Assembly (NCBI GenBank): GCA_041690495.1
Contig: JAWLHE010000011.1
Span: 1 to 64,000, forward strand
Length of the DNA stretch: 64,000 nt
Direction of reading: 5' to 3'
Source: DATAAP01 sp041690495
GTDB taxonomy: Bacteria; Pseudomonadota; Alphaproteobacteria; CACIAM-22H2
The position numbers and the translations under genes are program-made. Position 1 is the first letter of the stretch. Each line of letters begins with the position of its first letter. The notes under the pieces were generated by a model, which ran no database searches, was not told the origin of the DNA, and was given only the letters and a program-made list of their open reading frames with translations. Positions 33,051 through 42,651 of this stretch are shown one piece after another.

Positions 33051-34019
33051 CTACTTGATGAGACCGATAGCCTTCAGAATGACCCGGTTCGACGCGACGG
33101 TTGCATCGATGCGCTTCTGAAAGGCCGCGGCATCGAGATAGGCCTCCGTCAGATGAACCTTCTTGTACATCTCCTTCGTCTTCGGATCCTTCGCTACCGT
33201 CGCAATGGCCGTGGTAAGCCGGTCGGTCACTGGGCCCGGCGTATCCTTGCGCACGACGATGCCGAACCAGACGGCTGCGTCGAGTTCGTATCCCTGCTCA
33301 CGGAAGGTCGGAACGTCGGGCAGATAGGAGACCCGCTCCGGAGCGGCGACCCCGAGGACCCGCAGCTTCCCGGCCTCGGCGAGAGAGGTGTAATTCGAGG
33401 CACCGACAAACGCGAAAGTAACCTCGCCGGTCAAAGCCTTCGTGACCGCTCCCTTGCCGCCCTGCCCGCTGATATGCGTGAGCTTGATGCCCTGCGCCTT
33501 GGCGAACTCCTCCATGTTTATGTGCTGGGTGCTTCCGGGTGCCGGCGCCGAGTAAGTGACGCCGCCAGGATCCTTCTTGGCGGCCTCGACAATGTCCTTG
33601 GCCGACTTGTGCGGGCTCTCCGCGCGAACAGCGAGGCCGATCGGCGATTCAGCCAGCTGCGCGATGGCGACGAAGTCTTCCGTCTTGTAGCCCGCATTGC
33701 GGATCATCGGCCCGGCCGTGAGCGCCCCCGTCGAGGCCATGAGCAGGGTATGCCCGTCCGCCGGGGCCCGCGCGGCCTCCAGGGCGCCCTGGCTCCCGCC
33801 GGCCGCCGGAATGTTCTGCACGACAACCGCCACGTTGAGTTCCTGCTTGAGGCGATCCGCAAGAACGCGTGCCGTAGCGTCGATGGCATCGCCAGCACCA
33901 AAGGGAACAATGATGCGGATCGGTTGGCTTGGATAATCCGCCGCGCGGGCCGACTCCGCCCCCGCCACGGCGAGTCCAGCCGCCAGAATCGTCATCGCCG
34001 CTCGCAAATAACCGTTCAC
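33051..34019 (-). CDS. tctC: Bug-family tripartite transporter substrate-binding protein (TctC type)
   Basis: 322 residues from GTG 34019, preceded by ACAGGAGGCGG. A Sec signal peptide (AAMTILAAGLAVAGAESARA) leads into YPSQPIRIIVPFGAGDAIDA, the canonical Bug opening, then NIPAAGGSQGALEAARAPAD, TYSAPAPGSTQHINMEEFAK and LRVLGVAAPERVSYLPDVPT. These periplasmic proteins bind small carboxylates and deliver them to TctAB. The gene is divergent from the HutC-like regulator across a 173-base region with an operator candidate, so uptake is probably controlled by that regulator. Confidence 0.88.
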   Translation of the reverse strand: MNGYLRAAMTILAAGLAVAGAESARAADYPSQPIRIIVPFGAGDAIDATARVLADRLKQELNVAVVVQNIPAAGGSQGALEAARAPADGHTLLMASTGALTAGPMIRNAGYKTEDFVAIAQLAESPIGLAVRAESPHKSAKDIVEAAKKDPGGVTYSAPAPGSTQHINMEEFAKAQGIKLTHISGQGGKGAVTKALTGEVTFAFVGASNYTSLAEAGKLRVLGVAAPERVSYLPDVPTFREQGYELDAAVWFGIVVRKDTPGPVTDRLTTAIATVAKDPKTKEMYKKVHLTEAYLDAAAFQKRIDATVASNRVILKAIGLIK

Positions 34020-34062
34020 GCGCCGCCTCCTGTCACTGTTTGGGTTCGCGCCATGCTTTCCC

Positions 34063-34096
34063 TTGACCCTCGCACTGACATGTCTATACAAGCTGT
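34063..34096 (+). promoter_or_regulatory. promoter with overlapping GntR/HutC-type operator
   Basis: A -35 TTGACC (34063-34068), 16-base spacer and -10 TATACA (34085-34090) precede the regulator gene. The segment 34078-34096 (ACATGTCTATACAAGCTGT) contains TGTCTATACA, a near-palindrome like the TGT(A)TATACA sites of HutC-subfamily regulators, lying over the -10. Repression by the adjacent regulator is the natural reading; it could also act on the divergent transporter operon. Confidence 0.6.
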
Positions 34097-34192
34097 GCGA
34101 TGGCCGGGTCAACGAGAAACCACGCATTGCGCCGCATGCGACGCACGTCGAGCCGGTCGATATCTGTACGTCGCACCGCCGAGCCGCCGGGC

Positions 34193-34975
34193 ATGACGGA
34201 CTTACGATCAGAGATCGCGGCCGTTCCATTGCATGCTCTCGCAGAGTCGCCGAGCGCCCCTCTCCCGCTTTACCAGCAGGTAAAAGACAGCATTCTGGAG
34301 CTCATCTCTGCCGGTCAATTGCGGCCGGGGACCCGTATTCCCTCAGAGCACGAAATCGTTGCTGCCCAAGGCGTCTCACGCATGACCGTGAACCGCGCCC
34401 TGCGCGAGCTGACGGATGCCGGCATTCTGGTGCGTGTCCAAGGTGTAGGCACATTCGTGGCCGGCCGCAAACCGCAGAGTGCACTGGTCGAGATCAAGAG
34501 CATCGCCGACGAAATCGCGGCGCGCGGCGGACGCCATGAGGCCGAGATTCGGGCCCTGCGGGCAGAGGCCGCGCCGAGGCCATTGGCGGAGCTGCTCGGC
34601 GTTCACGAAGGCGCACGCGTCTTCCACTCCGTCGTCGTTCACTGCGAGAACGGCGTGCCTATCCAGCTCGAGGATCGCTACGTCAATCCTGCTGTGGCAC
34701 CGGACTATCTTTCTCAGGACTTCACGCGCGTAACGCCGAGCGAGTATCTGCTCAGCATCGCGGCACTCAGCGAGATTGAGCACGTCATTGAGGCCATGCA
34801 CCCGGACAAGATGCTGTGCCGACTGCTCAAGATCGATGCCGGAGAGCCTTGCCTCGTCCTGCGCCGCCGGACATGGTCCGGCGCGCATGTTGCCACCCTG
34901 GCGCGCTTCATTCATCCAGGGTCCCGCTATCGGCTCGGTAGCCGTTTTCGGCCGAACGGCCCGACCCTGGGATGA
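34193..34975 (+). CDS. GntR-family regulator, HutC subfamily (UTRA domain)
   Basis: 260 residues from ATG 34193. The GntR winged helix (LPLYQQVKDSILELISAGQL; PSEHEIVAAQGVSRMTVNRA; VRVQGVGTFVAG, residues about 24-90) is followed by a UTRA effector domain (GARVFHSVVVHCENGVPIQL; EDRYVNPAVAPDYLSQDFTR; HVIEAMHPDKMLCRLLKI). UTRA regulators of the HutC branch respond to urocanate or other small molecules. With urocanate hydratase two genes downstream, urocanate or a related imidazole compound is the leading candidate inducer. The frame is open further upstream, but the chosen start matches family N-termini. Confidence 0.87.
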   Translation: MTDLRSEIAAVPLHALAESPSAPLPLYQQVKDSILELISAGQLRPGTRIPSEHEIVAAQGVSRMTVNRALRELTDAGILVRVQGVGTFVAGRKPQSALVEIKSIADEIAARGGRHEAEIRALRAEAAPRPLAELLGVHEGARVFHSVVVHCENGVPIQLEDRYVNPAVAPDYLSQDFTRVTPSEYLLSIAALSEIEHVIEAMHPDKMLCRLLKIDAGEPCLVLRRRTWSGAHVATLARFIHPGSRYRLGSRFRPNGPTLG

Positions 34976-35015
34976 GGTTCTCGCTCCGCATCCGCGCAAG
35001 CCAGAAGGAACAGAA

Positions 35016-36020
35016 ATGAAAGAGCTCTACCTCACCTATCTGAATGGCATCGATGTTGCGCGCTTGGCCATGACGGACGCAGAGATACTGGAAGCGGTCG
35101 AGGCGGGACTGCGGGCGCAAGGGCTCGGCCAGACAGTGATCGAGCCGCGCGTTCATCTCGTGCCCGAGAATTCCGCAAAAGGGCATTTCAATGTCTTGCG
35201 TGGCTATGTTCGGCCTCTCGGCGTCGCAGGCGTCAAGGTCGTGGGCGATTTCTACGGTAATTACACACATGGCCTGCCATCGGAAGTTGCCGTTCTCAAC
35301 CTGTTCGACCCCGAAACGGGCGCGCCAAAGGCCTTTATCGACGCAACCGGCATCACCGACATGCGCACCGGCGCCATGACCGCGCTCGGCGCGAAGCATC
35401 TTGCGAGGAAGAACAGCCGCGTGCTCGGCCATATCGGCGCGCGCGGCACGGCTTATTGGAACGTGCGGCTCCTCGATCACCTTTTCGGCTTTGAAGAGAT
35501 TCGCGTGCATTCGCGCCGGCCGGAAAGCCGGATCGCGTTCGCAGAGCGCCTGGAGCGCGATCTTGGAAAGCCGATTCGGGTCGTGGAGTCCTGGGAATCG
35601 TGCGTGCGGAATGCTGACATCGTCGTCGAGGCCTCCCGCCTGACCGCCCCGGAGCCGCTTCTGAAAACGGAGTGGATCAAGAAAAGCGCCTTCGTCGTCC
35701 CCTACGGCACGATGAGCGCAGTCGAGCTGTCCCTTACCGACATCATGGACAAGATCGTCGTCGACGACTGGGGACAGTGCAAGAAAGGGCTTCCGTTCGG
35801 CGCGCTTCGGCAGCATGTCGACCAGGACAAACTGACCGAGGAGACACTGCATGCCGAGCTCGGCCAGATCGTCGCCGGCTCGAAGCGCGGGCGCGAGCGC
35901 GATGACGAAACAATCCTCTTCTGGCACCGCGGTCTCAGCCTGAGCGACATCGCACTTGGCCACGCCATGCTGGTCAAGGGGCAACGCCTGGGGCTCGGAC
36001 AACAGCTTCGGTTTGCATGA
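35016..36020 (+). CDS. ornithine cyclodeaminase / mu-crystallin family protein
   Basis: 334 residues from ATG 35016 (AGAAGGAACAG upstream). Family blocks: IEPRVHLVPENSAKGHFNVL, LRGYVRPLGVAGVKVVGDF, ATGITDMRTGAMTALGAKHL, RVLGHIGARGTAYWNVRLL (NAD-binding region, where the usual GxGxQA reads GHIGARGTA), and RNADIVVEASRLTAPEPLL. Members are NAD(P)-dependent ornithine cyclodeaminases, ketimine reductases or amino-acid dehydrogenases. The substitution in the glycine loop and the hut-like context argue against a simple ornithine enzyme. Its stop overlaps an ATG of the urocanase frame. Confidence 0.82.
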   Translation: MKELYLTYLNGIDVARLAMTDAEILEAVEAGLRAQGLGQTVIEPRVHLVPENSAKGHFNVLRGYVRPLGVAGVKVVGDFYGNYTHGLPSEVAVLNLFDPETGAPKAFIDATGITDMRTGAMTALGAKHLARKNSRVLGHIGARGTAYWNVRLLDHLFGFEEIRVHSRRPESRIAFAERLERDLGKPIRVVESWESCVRNADIVVEASRLTAPEPLLKTEWIKKSAFVVPYGTMSAVELSLTDIMDKIVVDDWGQCKKGLPFGALRQHVDQDKLTEETLHAELGQIVAGSKRGRERDDETILFWHRGLSLSDIALGHAMLVKGQRLGLGQQLRFA

Positions 36021-36037
36021 GAGAGAGACAAAATTCT

Positions 36038-37750
<1,713 letters not shown>

Positions 37751-37871
37751 TGGTCATCTGGTCTCAAACCGCTCGGTCGTATTGCCGCCGAGCCCACTAA
37801 CAGCGCATTCGACAGAGGCGACCCGCTTCAGGGCGTCGCAGGAAACAGAGTGTCATACTTGGGAGAGACGG

Positions 37872-39275
37872 ATGTCCGATAAGAGCTGGCGTGATCTCAG
37901 GGGGTTCCTCGCGGACTTCGAAGCCGCAAATCCTGCCGAATTGCTGCGCATCAAAGATGCGATCGATATCGAATACGACGCCACGGCGATCGCGCTGGAG
38001 CTGGAGAAGCAGGGACGCAGTCCGATTCTCTGGTTCGAGAACGTCCGCAACTCCAAATTCCCGGTCGTGATGAATCTTTATGGGCGGCGCAGCCGCTTCG
38101 CCTTTGCGCTCGGCGTAGAGGAGAAGCGTCTCATCGATGCCTGGGCCAGGAGCGACGCCTCGCCGATCGAGCCGGTTGTCGTTGAAAAGGGCCCGATTCT
38201 CGACGTGGTCACGACCGGCGCCGATGTGGACCTCGCAAAGCTTCCGATCATGCGGCACTTCGTTGAGGATGGCGGCTATTATCTCACGAACGCGATGTTC
38301 GTCGCCAAGGACCCGGAGACTGGCGTCCGCAATGCGTCGTTCCACAGGCTGCAGGTCAACGGCAAGACCCGGTTCGGCACCAGCCTGCATAGCCGCCGCC
38401 ACCTGTGGAACTACGCGCGCAAGGCCAAGGCAATGGGCCTCGACAGGCTGCCCGTCGTCGTCGTCGTCGGCTGCCATCCGCTGATTACGTTCGGCTCCGG
38501 GCTCTGGAAAGGTCCGATCAGCGCCGACGAATTCGCCATGGCCGGAGGCTTTCTCGGTGCGCCGCTGCCGGTGGTGCGGGGTGTAACGGTGCCAATCGAA
38601 ATTCCCGCGACAGCGGAGTTCGCAATCGAAGGCAACCTGCTGCTCGACGTCGACGAGCCCGAAGGGCCGTTCGGCGAGTTCACGGGCTATGCATCGGAGC
38701 GGTCGACTCACAACGCCGTCGAGGTGACAGCCATCCTGCATAGGCGCGATGCGATATATCACAACATCGTACCCGGGATCTCGGACGAGCATACGTTGCT
38801 GCTGGGAATATCGCAGGAGGCGCGGCAGCTTAAATCCCTCCGAGTCCAGTATCCGAACGTCACCGCCGTCGCCTATCCGAAATCCGGCACGTGCCTGCTG
38901 CACAGCTATGTGTCCGTGAAAGACCCGGCGCCCGGAGAGCCTCGCAACATTGCTGCCGCGGCGCTCGGCGACAATCTGAGTCTCAAGCTGGTCGTCGTCG
39001 TGGATGACGACGTGAACGTCTATGACGAGCAGGAGGTGATGTGGGCCGTGGCCACGCGCTTCCAGGCCGACACGGACCTGGATGTCATCCGCAATGCGAT
39101 GGGAGCGACCCTCGATCCTTCCAACCGCGATGGTACGACCGCAAAGCTGATCATCGATGCAACGCGCAAGACCCGCCCCTACGCGCGACGGCACAGTCTG
39201 CCGGAGGAGCGCGTTGACAAAGCTCGGTCGCTCATCCAGCGCGCCCTAGGGCGTGTGTCCGGAGCCAGCGGTTAG
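37872..39275 (+). CDS. UbiD-family (prenylated-FMN dependent) decarboxylase
   Basis: 467 residues from ATG 37872 (GGGAGAGACGG upstream). Typical UbiD blocks: SWRDLRGFLADFEAANPAEL, PIMRHFVEDGGYYLTNAMFV, NASFHRLQVNGKTRFGTSLH (metal and prFMN phosphate side), VVVVVGCHPLITFGSG, and EPEGPFGEFTGYAS with the catalytic Glu. UbiD enzymes decarboxylate (or carboxylate) aromatic and alpha,beta-unsaturated acids; they need prFMN made by UbiX, which is not in the window. Following urocanase in the same direction, it may act on an unsaturated or heterocyclic acid. It is 121 bases downstream of hutU with no terminator visible between. Confidence 0.88.
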   Translation: MSDKSWRDLRGFLADFEAANPAELLRIKDAIDIEYDATAIALELEKQGRSPILWFENVRNSKFPVVMNLYGRRSRFAFALGVEEKRLIDAWARSDASPIEPVVVEKGPILDVVTTGADVDLAKLPIMRHFVEDGGYYLTNAMFVAKDPETGVRNASFHRLQVNGKTRFGTSLHSRRHLWNYARKAKAMGLDRLPVVVVVGCHPLITFGSGLWKGPISADEFAMAGGFLGAPLPVVRGVTVPIEIPATAEFAIEGNLLLDVDEPEGPFGEFTGYASERSTHNAVEVTAILHRRDAIYHNIVPGISDEHTLLLGISQEARQLKSLRVQYPNVTAVAYPKSGTCLLHSYVSVKDPAPGEPRNIAAAALGDNLSLKLVVVVDDDVNVYDEQEVMWAVATRFQADTDLDVIRNAMGATLDPSNRDGTTAKLIIDATRKTRPYARRHSLPEERVDKARSLIQRALGRVSGASG

Positions 39276-39301
39276 TTCAAACTAGACCATAGAATAAGGA
39301 A

Positions 39302-39377
<76 letters not shown>

Positions 39378-39437
39378 TTGCCGGAAAATCGGACGGGCCG
39401 CTTATAGTGAAATCGGGTCCGGCTGTCTAGAACGCTG

Positions 39438-39647
39438 CTAGCGCTCCTCGCCCTCGCCCGGCCCGGGCGATTCGGCGGTGGGGATGCGGTAGTCACCGGC
39501 CAGCCAGCGCCGGAGATCCTCGTCGGCGCAACGCCGCGAACAGAACGGCGCCGCGCCGCCGGATTCCGCCGGACGGCCGCAGACCGGGCACTTCTTCTGG
39601 CGACGTCGCGCGCCGGCCCTGCTCAGCGAGACGATCCGCTCTGTCAT
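39438..39647 (-). CDS. yacG: DNA gyrase inhibitor YacG-type zinc protein
   Basis: 69 residues from ATG 39647; an ATG at 39671 overlapping the RNase stop is also possible. The four zinc ligands are CPVCG and CSRRCADEDLRRWLAGDYRI, the YacG signature. In Escherichia coli the protein binds GyrB and inhibits gyrase. Its place at the end of the infA-maf-RNase operon, before tRNA-Phe, is the usual alphaproteobacterial one. Acidic, glycine-rich tail. Confidence 0.88.
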   Translation of the reverse strand: MTERIVSLSRAGARRRQKKCPVCGRPAESGGAAPFCSRRCADEDLRRWLAGDYRIPTAESPGPGEGEER

Positions 39648-39660
39648 GTCCGTTGGTCGG

Positions 39661-40800
39661 TTACCCCTCATAGCCGGCACGGGCGCGGCTCAGCTCGAAT
39701 AGCCCTCCCTGTGTCCATCCCAGAATTTGGACCGCCAGACGGTCGGATTCAACAGACTGGGCCAGCCGGCGGCGCACGCGTTCATGGTCGCCTTTGCGGG
39801 ACATGCGAATAAAATCGATCAGAACCGGCCCGCCAAGCTCGCGCAGCCGCAGCTGCAGCCCAATCTCGGCCGCCGCCTCCAGATTCGTGGTTAACGCCGC
39901 ATCGGCGGCGGCCGAGCCGGCCCCGCTGTCGACATCGATCGCCGTCAGCGCCGCCGTCGCTTCGATGCTCATCCGTCCGCCCGACGGCAGGGGCACCTCC
40001 CGCCCCTCGGCGATGGCCAGCGCGTCGGCAACCCCGTAGCGATCGAAAAGCGCATTGCCTTCCTCCGCGGCCGCGATGCGCTGCTCGAGTTCGGGTGCCA
40101 CGGAGTTCGCAAGGCTGCGGGCCAGGCGCATGGCCTCCGGATCGGTAAAAACGAACCTGACGCCAGGAGCACCGCCAAAAGCACACAGGAGCCGCCGAAG
40201 TCCGTGCTCGGCATGGGCACAGAGTGGCGGCGTGCCCTGGAGCCGACCGGCAATCTTCTGCCATAGCCGGCGCAGTCCATCGAGTTCGTCCGCCAGCGCG
40301 GACGCCTCTGCCCGGGAGGCCGCCGCTCGGGCGATGACGCCTTCGCCACGAAGACGCGGCTCCAGCAAGGCGGCAAGGCGCTTCCGCTCCTTCTCGTCGA
40401 GACGCCGCGAACTCGCGACACCCTTGCGATTCGGCAGCAGCACCAGGAAACGGCCTTCGAGGGCAATCCGCGTCGAAACGCGCGGCCCCTTCCCTGGCGA
40501 CTCGCTCTCGACGAGTTGGACCGCAACCGCTCGTCCTTCGAATGACGTCCCCTTCTCGATGTTGAGGAATGCCGGCCGACCGAGGCCGATGTCGACGAAC
40601 GCGGCCTTCATGCCGACGGCGTGGCGAACCACCCGCCCCAGATAGATGCTGCCCACGGTCCCGGTGTCGCGCCGCGGCACGCTCATTGCGTCGACCGGCC
40701 GGCCGCCGCCTACTGCCACGGCGCGAAAGCGCTCGGCTTCGGTCTGAACCAGCACCTCGTCCACGGCCAGGCTGACCGCACGCCCGGAGGTAGTGCTCAC
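39661..40800 (-). CDS. rng: ribonuclease E/G family protein
   Basis: 379 residues from GTG 40800, which overlaps the Maf stop (GTGA). It has the S1-like start (GSIYLGRVVRHAVGMKAAFV, DIGLGRPAFLNIEKG) and the RNase E/G catalytic DNase-like region (TAIDVDSGAGSAAADAAL; NLEAAAEIGLQLRLRELGGP; VLIDFIRMSRKGDHERV). The length fits a compact RNase G-type enzyme without the C-terminal scaffold; I do not see the CPxC zinc-link of full-length RNase E. It would process rRNA or mRNA 5' ends. A longer frame upstream is excluded because it runs inside maf. Confidence 0.85.
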   Translation of the reverse strand: MSTTSGRAVSLAVDEVLVQTEAERFRAVAVGGGRPVDAMSVPRRDTGTVGSIYLGRVVRHAVGMKAAFVDIGLGRPAFLNIEKGTSFEGRAVAVQLVESESPGKGPRVSTRIALEGRFLVLLPNRKGVASSRRLDEKERKRLAALLEPRLRGEGVIARAAASRAEASALADELDGLRRLWQKIAGRLQGTPPLCAHAEHGLRRLLCAFGGAPGVRFVFTDPEAMRLARSLANSVAPELEQRIAAAEEGNALFDRYGVADALAIAEGREVPLPSGGRMSIEATAALTAIDVDSGAGSAAADAALTTNLEAAAEIGLQLRLRELGGPVLIDFIRMSRKGDHERVRRRLAQSVESDRLAVQILGWTQGGLFELSRARAGYEG

Positions 40801-41369
40801 GGGACGAACCCGACACCACGCAACAGCGACGCGGTGGCGAACAGATCCAGCCCCACGACATTGGTATACGAACCGTTGATCGCCTTGACGAATGCGCCGG
40901 CGCGGCCCTGGATCGCATATCCCCCGGCCTTGCCTTTCCATTCGGCGCTCTCGAGATATGCGGCGATCTCCGTCTCGGTCAGGCGCTTGAACGAAACCGA
41001 CGTCACGACGACCCGTGTCGCGCAGCGCCGGTCCGGCCCGATCACGGCGATGCCGCCGTAAACGCGGTGACGCCGCCCGGACACCAATTCAAGGCAGGCG
41101 GCAGCCTCTGCGCGGCTCTCGGCTTTGGGCAGGATTCGTCGACCGCAGGAGACGACGGTGTCCGCCCCGAGAACGACCGCATCGTGATGCAGCGCGGCAA
41201 CAGCCTCTGCCTTCTCGACCGCGAGGCGCAATGCAAGTTTTGCCGGCAGTTCGCGCGGCTTCGGTTGCTCGGAAATTTCAGGAGGGACGACGGCCGCGGG
41301 AGAAATCCCGATCTGCCGTAGGAGTTCAAGCCGGCGGGGCGATGCCGAGGCAAGGATGAGACGCAGCAT
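40797..41369 (-). CDS. maf: Maf-type nucleoside triphosphate pyrophosphatase
   Basis: 190 residues. Starts with LILASASPRRLELLRQIG, the Maf signature, with VLGADTVVSCGRRILPK and the AGGYAIQGRAGAFVKAINGS / YTNVVGLDLFAT region. Maf proteins hydrolyse dTTP/UTP or modified nucleotides to the monophosphate. It lies 42 bases downstream of infA and is coupled to the RNase gene by a GTGA overlap. Confidence 0.93.
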   Translation of the reverse strand: MLRLILASASPRRLELLRQIGISPAAVVPPEISEQPKPRELPAKLALRLAVEKAEAVAALHHDAVVLGADTVVSCGRRILPKAESRAEAAACLELVSGRRHRVYGGIAVIGPDRRCATRVVVTSVSFKRLTETEIAAYLESAEWKGKAGGYAIQGRAGAFVKAINGSYTNVVGLDLFATASLLRGVGFVP

Positions 41370-41411
41370 CAGCGCGACGAGCCGAGTCTGCGCAAGCCGG
41401 CGCGGAACCGC

Positions 41412-41630
41412 TTACTTGAAGCGGAACGTAATGCGGCCCTTGCTCAGATCGTAAGGTGTCATTTCGACATTCACCCGGTCGCCGGCGAGCACGCGAATCC
41501 GGTTCTTACGCATCTTGCCCGAGGTGTGAGCCAGCACCTCGTGATTATTATCGAGCTTCACCCGGAACATGGCGTTCGGAAGCAATTCCGTTACCGTCCC
41601 GGAAAATTCGATCAAACCCTCTTTGGCCAT
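41412..41630 (-). CDS. infA: translation initiation factor IF-1
   Basis: 72 residues, the exact usual length, a single S1/OB fold: MAKEGLIEFSGTVTELLPN, FRVKLDNNHEVLAHTSGKMR, IRVLAGDRVNVEMTPYDLSK. Binds the ribosomal A site during initiation. Conserved place upstream of maf. Confidence 0.98.
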   Translation of the reverse strand: MAKEGLIEFSGTVTELLPNAMFRVKLDNNHEVLAHTSGKMRKNRIRVLAGDRVNVEMTPYDLSKGRITFRFK

Positions 41631-41729
41631 TTGTCCTCGCTGTGGATATTGGCAGCGACCGGAAGGTGATGCCTGGGCAGGCGAAGGTCAAGGGTCTTCG
41701 CAAAACAAGGATTTATAGGGCTCCTTGCG

Positions 41730-42170
41730 CTACTCCCGGGAAGGCACGGTAAGCGGAAATCGCTCGAGAATGCGCCGCTTGAGATCGTCCCGAACCTGGC
41801 GATAGGCGGCAAGCTGAGTGTCGCGGCTGCCCTCGGCAAGACTGGGGTCGAAGGTCGGCCAGTACTCGACCTCGCAGGCCATGGTCCGCGTCATCTCAAC
41901 GGCGCGGTGCTGGGCCTCCGGCGAAAGAGTGATGACGATATCGTACGAGAGATCCGACAGCTCGTCGAAGGTCTTGACCTGATGACGGGCGAGGTCGAGG
42001 CCGATCTCGCCCATCACCTCGACGACCAGCGGATCGATTTCGGACGTTCGTACGCCGACCGAATCGCAGTAGATCCGCTTGCCATGGAAGTGCTTCATCA
42101 GCGCCTCCGCCATCGGCGAACGGATGGCGTTCAGCGTACAGGCGAACAGGACGCTTCCCGGAGCCCCCAC
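41730..42170 (-). CDS. low-molecular-weight protein-tyrosine phosphatase / ArsC-like family protein
   Basis: 146 residues. The P-loop CTLNAIRSP (CX5R, residues about 10-16) lies right at the N-terminus, and the later DIVITLSPEAQH and WPTFDP segments correspond to the acid-loop end of the fold. Usually annotated as a low-molecular-weight phosphatase. In this conserved cluster (UPF0262 upstream, infA downstream) the role is not established. Starts four bases after the UPF0262 stop. Confidence 0.88.
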   Translation of the reverse strand: MGAPGSVLFACTLNAIRSPMAEALMKHFHGKRIYCDSVGVRTSEIDPLVVEVMGEIGLDLARHQVKTFDELSDLSYDIVITLSPEAQHRAVEMTRTMACEVEYWPTFDPSLAEGSRDTQLAAYRQVRDDLKRRILERFPLTVPSRE

Positions 42171-42174
42171 GCCC

Positions 42175-42651
42175 TTACCCGCGGATGTGCAGCACGCAGA
42201 TCAGCGTAAACAGGCGGCGTGCCGTATTCTGATCCAGGTCGATCTTGCCTTCCAGCCGTTCGCGCAGCAATTCCGAACCCTCGTTGTGCACGGCGCGACG
42301 CCCCATGTCGAAGGCCTCGATCTGCGTCAGGCTCGCACGCTTGATGGCCGCGTAGTAGCTCTCGCAGACAGTGAAATAGTCCTTCACCACCGTGCGGAAC
42401 GGCGTCAGCGGCAGCGCCACCTTCGTCAGGGGCTCGTCGCGATCGCTGCGTATATCGAATATCAGGCGGTTCTCTTCTATCGAGAGATGGAGATGGAACG
42501 GCCCATCGAGGCCGCCCGATGGTGCGAAATGATTTTCTTCGAGCAGATCGAACATAGCGACCGTGCGCTCATGCTCGACATCGTGACTGCGCCGCACGAC
42601 CGTTCGCTCGTCGAGCTCGATCTTGACGATGCGGTGCGGGCTCTCGCTCAC
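42175..42651 (-). CDS. UPF0262 family protein
   Basis: 158 residues from GTG 42651, overlapping the hisD stop (GTGA). Family blocks: RIVKIELDERTVVRRSHDVE, EHERTVAMFDLLEENHF, RTVVKDYFTVCESYYAAIKR, and a C-terminal FTLICVLHIRG. UPF0262 is restricted to Alphaproteobacteria and has no known activity; its constant link with hisD and infA is the main clue. An upstream in-frame extension lies inside hisD and is rejected. Confidence 0.9.
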   Translation of the reverse strand: MSESPHRIVKIELDERTVVRRSHDVEHERTVAMFDLLEENHFAPSGGLDGPFHLHLSIEENRLIFDIRSDRDEPLTKVALPLTPFRTVVKDYFTVCESYYAAIKRASLTQIEAFDMGRRAVHNEGSELLRERLEGKIDLDQNTARRLFTLICVLHIRG

